A DNA stretch of 64,000 nucleotides from Treponema sp. (lineage in GTDB: Bacteria; Spirochaetota; Spirochaetia; Treponematales; Treponemataceae). The stretch is taken from assembly GCA_024402695.1 (NCBI GenBank), contig JAKSTG010000001.1, positions 240,715-304,714 on the forward strand, given 5' to 3'. Numbering within the stretch: the first letter of the stretch is position 1; every line of letters begins with the position of its first letter. Under the pieces are notes generated by a model. The model saw only the letters and a list, made by a program, of their open reading frames with translations. It made no database searches and was not told where the DNA came from. Made by a program: the position numbers and the translations under genes. Positions 38,077 through 47,113 of the stretch are shown piece by piece.

Positions 38077-38127
38077 TGTGAAAAACTTGGTTAGCGGGCA
38101 ACAGTCTGCTGCCGGAAGGAGCTGAAT

Positions 38128-39501
38128 ATGGAAACTGCACTAAAAGAAGCAAAAATTCAATTTGACCGGAAGTTCCTTATAAAACTTGTTCTTCCACTGG
38201 TAATAGAACAGATCCTGGCTGTTACAGTAGGTATGGCAGATATGATTATGGTTTCGGGAGCAGGTGAAACAGCGGTTTCAGGAGTCTCCCTGGTAAACAC
38301 AATCAGTAACCTTCTGATATATGTTTTCACTGCTCTTGCAACAGGAGGAGCTGTTGTAGCCGCCCAGGCCATTGGCGCAAAACAGAAAGAAACTGCAAAC
38401 ACGGTTTCAAACCAGCTCATACTGATCTGCTTCTGTTTTGCCATTGTAATTACAGGTGCATGTCTTTTATTGAACCGCCAGATTCTGGGACTGATATACG
38501 GAAATGTTGAAACTGCGGTTATGGAAAATGCAGTAATCTATTTTTACATCACTGCCCTTTCATTTCCTTTCATCTCAGTTTATTACGGAGCCACTGCTCT
38601 TTTCCGTTCCATGGGAAACTCAAAACTGAGCATGTATGTTTCAACCATAATGAACGTTTTGAACATTATTGGAAACGCCATTTTTGTTTTCGGTTTCAAT
38701 ATGGGAATTGCCGGTGTCGGTTACGCCACTTTGATAAGCCGTGCCGTGGCCGGTGTCATAGTTATTTTTGTACTCAGAAATCCAAAACTTGATCTCCACA
38801 TTGACCGTCGCCTGCATCTGGGCTGGGATTTCAAAATCCAGAAAAAAATCCTTGCCCTTGGTATTCCAAGCGGTGTAGACAATGCCATGTTCCAGATAGG
38901 AAAACTTTTCACCCAGGCTCTGATCGCAAGCTTTGGGACTGCCAGCATTGCGGCAAACGCCACAGCCAGTACCATCGAACTTCTGGCAACAATTCCTGCC
39001 TCTGCCACAGGTTTGGCAATAACCACCATTGTAGGCCAGTGTGTAGGGGCTAATGATTATGATTCGGCAAAAAAATACACGAAAAAGCTCGTATTCTGGG
39101 CTTATGTCATGCTTTGGATAGAAAACCTGTTCATAGTACTTCTTACTCCAACTATCGCCAGCTGGTATCATCTGTCTAGTGAAGGTGACCACCTTGCCCG
39201 CATTCTGATGTGGTACCATTCTGCCTGTTGTGTAATCATGTGGCCTGCCGCCTGGTCTCTGCCGGCTGTTTTACGTGCTTCAGGCGACGTAAAATTCCTT
39301 ATGACAACCTCAATCATCATTATGTGGGTTTTCAGAATCGGATTCGCTTACCTGCTTACCTGGCTCAACAAAATCATGGGATCCCCACTCCCTGGAGTCC
39401 TGGTTGTATGGATTGCCATGACTATAGACTGGTTTGCCCGCTGTGTAACCAACATCTGGAGACTCAAAAGCGGTAAATGGATGCACAAAGCTGTCGTATA
39501 A
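38128..39501 (+). CDS. MATE-family multidrug/toxin efflux transporter
   Basis: 457 residues with twelve predicted membrane segments (for example IEQILAVTVGMADMIMVSGA, VSLVNTISNLLIYVFTALAT, ISRAVAGVIVIFVLRN, LALGIPSGVDNAMFQIG). The two-half pseudo-symmetry and MADMIMVS / GVDNAMFQIG motifs match MATE transporters, which expel cationic compounds using Na+ or H+. Substrate unknown. GGAAGGAG 6 nt before the ATG. Divergent from the HisC-like gene. Closed by a hairpin terminator. Confidence 0.92.
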   Translation: METALKEAKIQFDRKFLIKLVLPLVIEQILAVTVGMADMIMVSGAGETAVSGVSLVNTISNLLIYVFTALATGGAVVAAQAIGAKQKETANTVSNQLILICFCFAIVITGACLLLNRQILGLIYGNVETAVMENAVIYFYITALSFPFISVYYGATALFRSMGNSKLSMYVSTIMNVLNIIGNAIFVFGFNMGIAGVGYATLISRAVAGVIVIFVLRNPKLDLHIDRRLHLGWDFKIQKKILALGIPSGVDNAMFQIGKLFTQALIASFGTASIAANATASTIELLATIPASATGLAITTIVGQCVGANDYDSAKKYTKKLVFWAYVMLWIENLFIVLLTPTIASWYHLSSEGDHLARILMWYHSACCVIMWPAAWSLPAVLRASGDVKFLMTTSIIIMWVFRIGFAYLLTWLNKIMGSPLPGVLVVWIAMTIDWFARCVTNIWRLKSGKWMHKAVV

Positions 39502-39528
39502 AATAAAAAATCGATCAAAAACCATAAA

Positions 39529-39558
39529 AAAAGCTCACTTCTTAGGAAGTGAGCTTTT
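39529..39558. terminator. Bidirectional terminator between MATE and hydroxyacid dehydrogenase genes
   Basis: Stem AAAAGCTCACTTC / GAAGTGAGCTTTT flanked by A and T runs, between two convergent genes. A second, weaker hairpin AACTAAAGG / CCTTTAGTT follows at about 39569-39594. Confidence 0.88.
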
Positions 39559-39593
39559 ATTTACACCAAACTAAAGGTTGTCTTTGCCTTTAG

Positions 39594-40616
39594 TTAGTTT
39601 ATCACGCTGGTTGGGATTCCATTCAGGTAATGCTGGAAGTTCTCTATAGCCATATCTACGGCACGGAGACGGCTTTCTTTTGTAAGCCATGCAATATGTC
39701 CTGTGATAGAAGTCTGTTCTGTATGGAACAATGGATTATCTCCTAAAGGAGGTTCATCTCTAAGAACATCAAGACCTGCTGCATAAACTTTTCCGCTATC
39801 CAGAGCAGCCATAAGATCTTCTTCTACAATCAATCCCCCGCGTGCTGTATTGATAATGATTACCCCGTCCTTCATTTTTTCAAAGGCAGCCTTATCAAAA
39901 GTATCTGCTGTATCTGCAGTGAAAGGTGCATGGATTGAAATAACATCTGATTCTTTCAGCAAAGTATCAAAATCCACCTGTTCAATGAAACTGTAGATGG
40001 CTCCAACTTTTTTGTGACGGCTGTAAGAAATTACGCGCATACCAAAACCGGCAGCCATTTTTGCAAAAGCAAGCCCAATTGAACCAAGTCCGAAAATACC
40101 ACAGGTTTTTCCGTAAAGTTCAATCTGTGGTGTAACTACATGGTCATATTTTGCGGCTTCTACTGGACGGCCTTTTTCATCATGTTTTGACCAGTCTGTT
40201 TTCTTGATCAGGTCAGAATGTGCATTTACATGATGACAAACTTCCATAAGCAAAGCCCATCCGTATTCAGCAATTGTCTGGGCACCATAAACAGTATTTG
40301 TAATGGTCATTCCTTTGCGGCGTGTCATTTCAACATCAAACTCACGCCACCCGTGACCAAGGGTAGCTATGTATTTTAAATTCGGATGCTTGCTGAGCCA
40401 TTCCTCATTTATTACTGAATCAGAAATCCAGATTCCAAAAACTACATCTGCATCACCAACCAGATCATGAAGTTCATCCGGCATAGGATATCCTTTAGGA
40501 AATTTCACTTCCAGATCTACACCTGGTATTTCTTTTAGTTTATTCCAATGTGCCGTAACTTCTTCTGCAGTTAAGTTCGGCATCATTACATTTTCCTGAA
40601 TTACAACAACTTTCAT
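39594..40616 (-). CDS. D-isomer-specific 2-hydroxyacid dehydrogenase
   Basis: 340 residues. NAD-binding GIFGLGSIGLAFAK, catalytic Arg in INTARGGLIVE, Glu in LRDEPPLG and His in SITGHIAWLT are present, the family triad. It would interconvert a 2-keto acid and D-2-hydroxy acid with NAD(H); fermentative disposal of keto acids from transamination is a reasonable guess. The substrate is not determinable. An AGG site lies about 10 nt before ATG 40616. Divergent from the opp operon with a 308-bp gap. Confidence 0.88.
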   Translation of the reverse strand: MKVVVIQENVMMPNLTAEEVTAHWNKLKEIPGVDLEVKFPKGYPMPDELHDLVGDADVVFGIWISDSVINEEWLSKHPNLKYIATLGHGWREFDVEMTRRKGMTITNTVYGAQTIAEYGWALLMEVCHHVNAHSDLIKKTDWSKHDEKGRPVEAAKYDHVVTPQIELYGKTCGIFGLGSIGLAFAKMAAGFGMRVISYSRHKKVGAIYSFIEQVDFDTLLKESDVISIHAPFTADTADTFDKAAFEKMKDGVIIINTARGGLIVEEDLMAALDSGKVYAAGLDVLRDEPPLGDNPLFHTEQTSITGHIAWLTKESRLRAVDMAIENFQHYLNGIPTSVIN

Positions 40617-40759
40617 AAGTATACCTGCCTTCTATGTAAGATTTTTGATTATAGATAATTGGTTATTTTTCCCGTGTCAATAAAAACTCAGTATTTTTGT
40701 AATTTCCCCATAAGGAAAAAGACTTTCATTGTACGATTTCTAATTCGTCTTAAAATTTA

Positions 40760-40788
40760 TTGAATGATTTTTTTGAATAATATATAAA
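40760..40788 (+). promoter_or_regulatory. Promoter of the oppBCDFA operon
   Basis: TTGAAT (40760-40765), 17-nt spacer, TATAAA (40783-40788). The predicted start near 40796 leaves a leader of about 130 nt that contains a palindrome and a terminator. The rest of the gap (40617-40759) shows nothing else I can support. Confidence 0.6.
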
Positions 40789-40816
40789 ATACACAACTTG
40801 AATATGGCTAAGGAAC

Positions 40817-40839
40817 TTTACTAATACTAAATTAGTAAA
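40817..40839 (+). other. Perfect palindrome in the opp leader
   Basis: TTTACTAAT-ACTAA-ATTAGTAAA, a 9-bp stem directly before the leader terminator. Either an operator or the upstream hairpin of an attenuator. Confidence 0.45.
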
Positions 40840-40844
40840 AAATC

Positions 40845-40894
40845 GGGCGACAATGAGGTCGAATAAACAGACCTTATTGTCGCCCTTTTTTTTG
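40845..40894 (+). terminator. Leader terminator / attenuator upstream of oppB
   Basis: Stem GGGCGACAATGAGGTC (40845-40860) / GACCTTATTGTCGCCC (40870-40885), one G-U, then a run of nine T. It ends about 30 nt before the oppB start on the same strand, after the opp promoter, so it can regulate read-through. Confidence 0.8.
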
Positions 40895-40924
40895 TTCTGA
40901 AACCGCCTTTAAGGGGGGTAAGAA

Positions 40925-41842
40925 ATGATTAAGTACATTGTTAAACGCTTACTGCTTGGTTTACTGACTATGTTCGTACTTGTAGCTATTACATTTACCA
41001 TGACAAAGCTTATGCCTGGTAGTCCATTACAGTCGAAGAATATTTCCGGCGATCTGCTTGAAAAAATGGAAGCCCAGTACGGACTTGATAAACCTGTTAT
41101 TCAGCAGTTCTTCATTTATGTTGGAAACATGCTCAAGGGAGACCTTGGAACTTCATATAAAAAGGTTGGTACAAATGTTACCGACATCATCAAACAGTCT
41201 ATGGTACCAACACTTAAGTTAGGTCTGGTAACAGCTGTTCTGGTTCTGGTGGTTGGTATCTTTGCCGGGATCATGATGGCAAAAGCAAAGACACCCCTTT
41301 CAAAAGGAGCCTGGCTTACAGGAATCACACTTGGTGTAAGTATTCCAAACTTTCTTGTAGCCCTTCTTTTAATGATTGTATTCGGGGTTGTTCTGAATGC
41401 AGTTCCGATTATCGGGCTTTCAACACCAAAGCACTTTATTGTTCCGGCTATTGCCCAAGGACTTTACCCGATTTCAGCTGTAGCCCGAATGACACAGAGT
41501 TCTTTTGAAGAAGTTATTCGTCAGGATTACATAACCATGGCAAAAGCAAAAGGAATCAGTAAATCGACAATTCTTTTCAGACACGTTCTGAAAAACGCAC
41601 TGCTCCCGGTAATCACTTACATGGGACCAATGGTAGCCTTCCTGCTGACAGGTTCTGTAACAATCGAAAAGATTTTTACAATTCCTGGTCTTGGTCGCGA
41701 GTTCACAAATGCAATCATGAACCACGACTACACAGTTGTTATGGGAATTACAATTTTCATGGGTGCAATAATCATCGTTTGTACTCTTACTGCAGATTTA
41801 CTTTGTGCAGTAATCGATCCTAGAACTCGCAAGAGCCTGTAA
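40925..41842 (+). CDS. oppB: OppB-type peptide ABC transporter permease
   Basis: 305 residues. Six membrane segments and the EAA-like loop (SSFEEVIRQDYITMAKAKGI) of the BPD-type permease family. N-terminal FTMTKLMPGSPLQ and the ending LLCAVIDPRTRKS are typical of OppB/DppB. With the next gene it forms the inner-membrane channel for oligopeptides or dipeptides. AAGGGGGGT site upstream. First gene of a five-gene operon; substrate class (peptide) rests on the family, and nickel or other cargo cannot be excluded. Confidence 0.92.
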   Translation: MIKYIVKRLLLGLLTMFVLVAITFTMTKLMPGSPLQSKNISGDLLEKMEAQYGLDKPVIQQFFIYVGNMLKGDLGTSYKKVGTNVTDIIKQSMVPTLKLGLVTAVLVLVVGIFAGIMMAKAKTPLSKGAWLTGITLGVSIPNFLVALLLMIVFGVVLNAVPIIGLSTPKHFIVPAIAQGLYPISAVARMTQSSFEEVIRQDYITMAKAKGISKSTILFRHVLKNALLPVITYMGPMVAFLLTGSVTIEKIFTIPGLGREFTNAIMNHDYTVVMGITIFMGAIIIVCTLTADLLCAVIDPRTRKSL

Positions 41843-41852
41843 GGAGATTTTT

Positions 41853-42776
41853 ATGGAACAGACAGTTACAAAAGAACAGTTATTCAGAAAGCTTTCGAAG
41901 GAAGAAAAGAACGATGAGTTCATTGCCATCGAAAGCAAGACATTCTTCCAGTCAGTAAAGGCTGAGTTCAAAAAGAACAAAAGAGCCATTTTCGGACTCA
42001 CAGTGCTGATCATTGTTTTTCTTCTGGCCATTTTTGGACCAATGTTCAGTCCCTACTCTTACGACGAACAGAACATGGCTTTAAGAAATGCAGGACCAAG
42101 CGCAGCCCATTGGTTCGGAACTGACAAAATGGGACGCGACATTTTTGTCCGCATCCTTTACGGTGCCAGAATCAGCCTTGGAGTTGGTATGGTTGCCGCC
42201 CTGGTAAACCTGATTATAGGAACCATTTACGGTGGAATCGCAGGATACGTTGGCGGAAAAGTAGACATGGTAATGATGAGAATCGTAGATATTCTTTACT
42301 CGGTTCCTTCAATGCTTTACATCGTTCTGATCATGCTGTGGCTTGGTGCCGGAGTTGGTTCGATCATCCTAGGTATTTCCATTACCTGCTGGCTTGGTAT
42401 GGCACAAATTGTTCGTTCGGAAGTCCGCAGTCTTAAGCAGCAGGAATTCACAACAGCTGCCTTTGTTCTTGGTGCCAGTTCAAAACGCATCCTTATAAAG
42501 CACCTTCTGGTAAACGCCATGGGACCAATCATTGTAAACGTTACACTGCAGATTCCACAGGCCATCTTTACAGAAGCCTGGCTTTCATTCCTTGGAGTCG
42601 GTATTTCTGCTCCAAAAGCTTCATGGGGAACTTTGTGTGAAGCAGCCCGTGAACTTATCCAGGTTTATCCAATGCAGACTATTTATCCGCTGGTAGCAAT
42701 CTGTATAACAATCATCTCCTTCAACTTTGTTGGTGAAGGACTGGAAAGAGCTCTGGATCCAAAAAGAAAGCGCTAA
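41853..42776 (+). CDS. oppC: OppC-type peptide ABC transporter permease
   Basis: 307 residues. An N-terminal cytoplasmic stretch, then a membrane helix (RAIFGLTVLIIVFLLAIFGP), the conserved HWFGTDKMGRDIFVRILYGA motif and an EAA loop (KQQEFTTAAFVLGASSKRIL), ending FVGEGLERALDPKRKR. This is the second permease subunit, 10 nt after oppB with AAGGAG before its ATG. Confidence 0.92.
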   Translation: MEQTVTKEQLFRKLSKEEKNDEFIAIESKTFFQSVKAEFKKNKRAIFGLTVLIIVFLLAIFGPMFSPYSYDEQNMALRNAGPSAAHWFGTDKMGRDIFVRILYGARISLGVGMVAALVNLIIGTIYGGIAGYVGGKVDMVMMRIVDILYSVPSMLYIVLIMLWLGAGVGSIILGISITCWLGMAQIVRSEVRSLKQQEFTTAAFVLGASSKRILIKHLLVNAMGPIIVNVTLQIPQAIFTEAWLSFLGVGISAPKASWGTLCEAARELIQVYPMQTIYPLVAICITIISFNFVGEGLERALDPKRKR

Positions 42777-42804
42777 TGACTGCTGAATATAAGGGGGTAA
42801 TAAA

Positions 42805-43896
42805 ATGAGTTTACTTGAAATAAAGGGATTAACAACAGAATTTAAAACAGACCAGGGAATTGTAAAGGCAGTCCGTGGAGTTGATTACCATGTAGAAGCT
42901 GGAGAAGTTCTTGGAATCGTAGGTGAATCTGGTTCCGGAAAATCTCAGGGAATGCTTTCCCTTATGGGCCTTCTGGCTGGAAACGGAAAGGTAACTTCAG
43001 GTTCAATCACGTTCGATGGAAAAGATTTAAGCCCGAACCATTACACAGAAAAAAAAGCCAAGAAAGAATATGAAAAAATGCTTCAGGATATTCGTGGAAA
43101 TGAAATCAGTATGATTTTCCAGGATCCAATGAGTTACCTGAACCCTATTGTCACAATCGAAAAGCAGATGTGCGAAGGCATTCTGTACCATACAAAGTGC
43201 ACAAAAAAGGCAGCACGGGAAAGAGCCATTGAACTTATGAAAATGGTCGGTATCCCTGCTCCTGAAAGCCGCCTTAAGCAGTACCCTTTTGAGTTCTCAG
43301 GCGGTATGCGTCAGAGAATCATCATTGCCATTGCTCTGGCAAACAATCCTAAGCTCCTGATCTGTGACGAACCAACAACAGCTCTGGACGTAACAGTTCA
43401 GGCACAGATTCTGGATCTGATCAAAGACCTGACAAAGAAAATGAACACAGGTGTAATTCTTATCACCCACGACCTGGGTGTTGTTGCAAGCCTGTGTGAC
43501 AGAATCAGCATCATGTACGGTGGAAACATTATGGAAGAAGGAACCGTTGAAGAAATCTTCTACCATGCAAAACATCCATATACAAAAGGTCTTTTGAACA
43601 GTATCGCAAACTCAAATGTTGATAACCGTGAACCACTTAAACCAATTCCTGGTACACCACCAGATTTGATTAAGCTGGGACATGAATGTCCCTTTGCTCC
43701 ACGCTGTTCAGAAGCCATGGATATCTGTACAAAATACGGACCTGTAAACACAGAGTTCAGTGGAACACATAAATGCAAATGCTGGCTCCACTGTCAGGAC
43801 AAATACGAAGAAATTATGGCCGCCCAGGACAAACTGGTGGCAGAAGAAAAAGCTGCGGCAGAAGCAGCTGCCGCTAAGGCAAAGAAAAGAAAGTAA
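42805..43896 (+). CDS. oppD: OppD-type peptide ABC transporter ATPase
   Basis: 363 residues. Walker A GESGSGKSQ, Q loop ISMIFQDPMSYLNP, signature EFSGGMRQR, Walker B KLLICDEPTTALD, His switch LITHDLGV, and the OppD/F-type C-terminal cysteine cluster (HECPFAPRCSEAMDIC...C). The tail is Ala/Lys-rich (KAAAEAAAAKAKKRK). The canonical last residue of Walker A (T) is replaced by Q, which is common in OppD. AAGGGGG site upstream. Confidence 0.92.
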   Translation: MSLLEIKGLTTEFKTDQGIVKAVRGVDYHVEAGEVLGIVGESGSGKSQGMLSLMGLLAGNGKVTSGSITFDGKDLSPNHYTEKKAKKEYEKMLQDIRGNEISMIFQDPMSYLNPIVTIEKQMCEGILYHTKCTKKAARERAIELMKMVGIPAPESRLKQYPFEFSGGMRQRIIIAIALANNPKLLICDEPTTALDVTVQAQILDLIKDLTKKMNTGVILITHDLGVVASLCDRISIMYGGNIMEEGTVEEIFYHAKHPYTKGLLNSIANSNVDNREPLKPIPGTPPDLIKLGHECPFAPRCSEAMDICTKYGPVNTEFSGTHKCKCWLHCQDKYEEIMAAQDKLVAEEKAAAEAAAAKAKKRK

Positions 43897-43909
43897 GGAG
43901 GCATGAATT

Positions 43910-44938
43910 ATGGAAGAAAAAGTAAAACCAATCCTTGAGGTACAGGGACTTACAAAATATTTTGATGCCGCTCACGGAAAAAAAGTTCATGCCGTAGAAA
44001 ATGTATCCTTCACTCTGGAACGTGGAGAAACCCTTGGAATCGTTGGTGAATCAGGCTGCGGTAAATCTTCTATGGGTCGTACAATCCTAAAGATCCACGA
44101 TTCTACATCGGGAAAAATTATTTTTGACGGAGTTGATATTACAAACTTCAACTCAAAGCAGATGAATCCTTACAGAAAACGCATGCAGATGATTTTCCAG
44201 GATCCTTATGCCTCACTGAACCCACGTATGACTGTTGGTGAAATCATCGAAGAACCAATGGTCATTCATAAAATGGGTACAGCTGCAGACCGCAAGGCAA
44301 TCGTTCAGGAATTGATTCAGACTGTAGGTCTTAAGCCTGACCATATTCGCCGCTACCCTTTTGAGTTTTCCGGCGGACAGAGACAGCGTATCGGTATTGC
44401 CCGTGCCCTGGCCTTGAACCCAGAATTCATTGTATGTGACGAACCAATTTCTGCCCTGGACGTTTCCATTCAGGCTCAGGTTATAAACCTTCTGGAAAAG
44501 CTTCAGCATGAACGTGGTTTCAGTTATCTGTTTATCGCCCACGACCTGGAAATGGTACATCACATCAGTCATAAAATCGGGGTTATGTATCTTGGAAATA
44601 TGGTTGAGTTCGGTACAAGTGATGATGTTTACAAGCATCCTCTCCACCCTTATACAAGAGCTCTTATTTCTGCCTCTCCTATTCCTGACCCACAGCAGGC
44701 AAAAGAAAAGCAGAGAATCATTCTGGAAGGTGAAGTTCCTTCTCCTCTGGATCCACCAAAAGGCTGTCCGTTTGCCGCCCGCTGTAAATACTGCAGTGAA
44801 CGTTGTAAGACAGAAAAGCCACAGACTTATGAAGTAGGCGCTAAAAAAGTTTCCTGCTTCCTTTATGAACCAAGCAAAATTGCTGAATACGAAGCCGCAG
44901 GAAAAACTCCTGAAGAAGCCGTATTCGGTACAAAATAA
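43910..44938 (+). CDS. oppF: OppF-type peptide ABC transporter ATPase
   Basis: 342 residues. Walker A GESGCGKSS, Q loop MIFQDPYASLNPRM, signature FSGGQRQRIG, Walker B FIVCDEPISALD, switch FIAHDLEM, and the Cys cluster (GCPFAARCKYCSERC) shared with OppD. Partner ATPase of the heterodimer. Strong TAAGGAGG before the start; 13 nt after oppD. Ends 18 nt before the substrate-binding protein. Confidence 0.92.
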   Translation: MEEKVKPILEVQGLTKYFDAAHGKKVHAVENVSFTLERGETLGIVGESGCGKSSMGRTILKIHDSTSGKIIFDGVDITNFNSKQMNPYRKRMQMIFQDPYASLNPRMTVGEIIEEPMVIHKMGTAADRKAIVQELIQTVGLKPDHIRRYPFEFSGGQRQRIGIARALALNPEFIVCDEPISALDVSIQAQVINLLEKLQHERGFSYLFIAHDLEMVHHISHKIGVMYLGNMVEFGTSDDVYKHPLHPYTRALISASPIPDPQQAKEKQRIILEGEVPSPLDPPKGCPFAARCKYCSERCKTEKPQTYEVGAKKVSCFLYEPSKIAEYEAAGKTPEEAVFGTK

Positions 44939-44956
44939 TTTTAAGGAGGTGTGATT

Positions 44957-46600
44957 ATGAAAATTAATAACACTGTAACAAAATTTCTGGTTGCAGCAAT
45001 CCTTTCAGCTGCAATGATTAGTAGTTTTACTTCTTGTGGCGACAAATCGAAATCAAGAGTAAAAACAAATGAAGCCGGAGAAATCCTGGAAATCTCTACA
45101 AACAACCAGTCGGAAACCGGTGAATATGACCCTGCAGGTGCAGCCGCTTATGTATATTTCTCTCATCAGACATATGCCCTGGACCCGCTTGTAACATATA
45201 CACCTGAAGGACTTTTCAAAGGTGCAACTGCAGAAAGATGGGAAATCAGTTCAGACCTTATGACTTATACTTTCTACATCCGCTCAGATGCAAAATGGTC
45301 AGACGGATCAAAAGTAACTTCAGCCGACTACAAGAACACAATGATGCGTTCTCTGGAACCAGCCAATGGTTCTTGGTATGTAGACTTCCTGTTCCCTATT
45401 AAAAATGCCCTGGCTGCATTCAATGGTGAAGTAAGCCTGGACGAAGTTGCTGTAGATGCTTCAGACCCTGCTGTTCTGAAAGTCACTCTTGAAAAACCAT
45501 GTGCCTACTTCCTGGACATGTTCGCAAACGTTCCAACCTTCATGCCTTCAAACTGCCAGTATGCAAAAAATGAAGACAAGAACTGGGATATGGAACCTGC
45601 AAAGAACTTAAGTAACGGACCATGGTACATGGCAGAACGCAAACCTGGAGAATATGTTCTTTATAAAAAGAATCCATACTACTACGATGCTGCAAACGTA
45701 AACCTGCTTTCCATTAAAATGCGTTTTATGGATGATGACCAGGCAAAGGCTGCTGCATACCAGACAGGTGAACTTACAATGCTTACAGGGGCACCTTCAT
45801 CAATTGCAGAACGCTATCAGGGTAAACCAGATCTGAACTTCTCTGAAATCCCTCAGACAAACTTCATCATGATCAACCCTAACATTGCACCTTTTGATAA
45901 TCCAAAAGTTCGCAAAGCTTTTGCACTGGCTGTAAAAAGAGTTGATATTGCTACTGTAGTTGGTATTTCATGTGTACCTTCAACAACATTCTGCGGACGC
46001 TTCTATCATTCAAAAGTTGACGGAACTCCATGGGGTGAACTGCAGGGTGACCTTCTGAAAGAAGATATCGAAGAAGCTAAAGCCCTTTTGGCAGAAGCCG
46101 GATATCCAAACGGTGAAGGACTTCCAAAAATCACTTATACATATCCTTCCCTTGCTTACGAAGGAGATGTAGCTCAGGTTCTTCAGCAGCAGTGGAAAGA
46201 ACTGGGTGTAACAGTTGAACTTCAGGCTCTGGAAAACGAAGTATACGTTGCTCAGCGCCGTGAAAAGAAAGATCAGCTTATCCGTATGCAGTGGTATGCA
46301 GACTACAATGATCCAACTTCATGGCTCAACATGTTCATCACAGGAAACTCTCTGAACGACATCAACTGGAGCAATGCAAAATACGATGAACTGATGGCAA
46401 AATCAGACCTGGAACTGGATGCTAAAAAACGTCAGAACATGCTTACTGCTGCAGAAAAAATCGCTGTAAGTGAAGATACAGTTATCTGTCCTCTCTTCAC
46501 AAACAACAACACTAACCTTTACCCTGCAGAATTAACAGGCTTCTACAACGACGTAATTGGGTATCCAAATTACACAGGAATGAAACTTAAAACAGAATAG
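44957..46600 (+). CDS. oppA: OppA-type peptide-binding lipoprotein
   Basis: About 547 residues, cluster C solute-binding protein (family 5). Signal peptide with lipobox ending SFTSC near residue 24. Seen: PLVTYTPEGLFKGATAERW, MTYTFYIRSDAKWSDG, GELTMLTGAPSS, DNPKVRKAFALAVKR, and the C-terminal Asp/Asn-rich segment. Captures peptides in the periplasm for OppBCDF. AAGGAGGT is 6 nt before ATG 44957; the GTG two codons earlier is too close to it. A partial hairpin (46621-46637) follows. As the last gene of the operon it is well placed for separate, higher expression. Confidence 0.92.
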   Translation: MKINNTVTKFLVAAILSAAMISSFTSCGDKSKSRVKTNEAGEILEISTNNQSETGEYDPAGAAAYVYFSHQTYALDPLVTYTPEGLFKGATAERWEISSDLMTYTFYIRSDAKWSDGSKVTSADYKNTMMRSLEPANGSWYVDFLFPIKNALAAFNGEVSLDEVAVDASDPAVLKVTLEKPCAYFLDMFANVPTFMPSNCQYAKNEDKNWDMEPAKNLSNGPWYMAERKPGEYVLYKKNPYYYDAANVNLLSIKMRFMDDDQAKAAAYQTGELTMLTGAPSSIAERYQGKPDLNFSEIPQTNFIMINPNIAPFDNPKVRKAFALAVKRVDIATVVGISCVPSTTFCGRFYHSKVDGTPWGELQGDLLKEDIEEAKALLAEAGYPNGEGLPKITYTYPSLAYEGDVAQVLQQQWKELGVTVELQALENEVYVAQRREKKDQLIRMQWYADYNDPTSWLNMFITGNSLNDINWSNAKYDELMAKSDLELDAKKRQNMLTAAEKIAVSEDTVICPLFTNNNTNLYPAELTGFYNDVIGYPNYTGMKLKTE

Positions 46601-46620
46601 CCCGAAATCTGGGACATAAC

Positions 46621-46637
46621 GGGGCCCGCAAGGCCCC
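46621..46637 (+). terminator. Weak hairpin between oppA and the next gene
   Basis: GGGGCC-CGCAA-GGCCCC is a strong short stem but lacks a T run, so it probably attenuates or protects the oppA 3' end rather than stopping all transcription. Confidence 0.45.
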
Positions 46638-46666
46638 ATTTCCTGCATTAAAAAGGAGATACAAAA

Positions 46667-47089
46667 ATGACAACAGAAAAAGTCAGTGATCTGGAAATTG
46701 TAAATCTTGCAGAATATTTCAACCCAAAATATTTCAGACTGGTTACTGCCGATGCTGCCCATGTACCAGGCGGCATTTCTGAAGTTCCGGTTTATATGAA
46801 TCTTCATCCTGAATTTGCAAAACACTTACGCTTCAACATCAATAATTTGCAGAGCTTATTTGGATTTGCCATTATGGGTGAAAAATTACGGGAAATAAAC
46901 CAGTCGAATTATTATTCACAGGCCCGTAACGGAATATTGAAACATGTTGAGCTTAATGACTGCGGAAAACTTTGGATCATGAAATTTGAATTCTTTGATG
47001 AAACAAAGAAGCTTTATGCTGTAAAAATGGAAGAAATGGTTCTCCTTCTGAATAAATGCAGAAAACCTATTCTTCCTGCTATTTACTAA
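46667..47089 (+). CDS. Protein of unknown function, 140 residues
   Basis: I do not recognise it. It is acidic in the middle, has no signal peptide or membrane segment, and contains VNLAEYFNPKYFRLVTADAA, PVYMNLHPEFAKHLRFNINN and CGKLWIMKFEFFDETKKLYA, with mixed alpha/beta character. AAAGGAG upstream and a position 67 nt after oppA and 24 nt before the serine dehydratase genes suggest cotranscription with amino-acid catabolism genes. Database search would be decisive. Confidence 0.7.
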   Translation: MTTEKVSDLEIVNLAEYFNPKYFRLVTADAAHVPGGISEVPVYMNLHPEFAKHLRFNINNLQSLFGFAIMGEKLREINQSNYYSQARNGILKHVELNDCGKLWIMKFEFFDETKKLYAVKMEEMVLLLNKCRKPILPAIY

Positions 47090-47113
47090 ACCTGATCCAC
47101 GCCTGAATCTGAT

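Noticed and set aside
38091..38127. A riboswitch aptamer upstream of the MATE gene
   Set aside because: Only a short imperfect hairpin is seen; I could not match it to any aptamer class I know.
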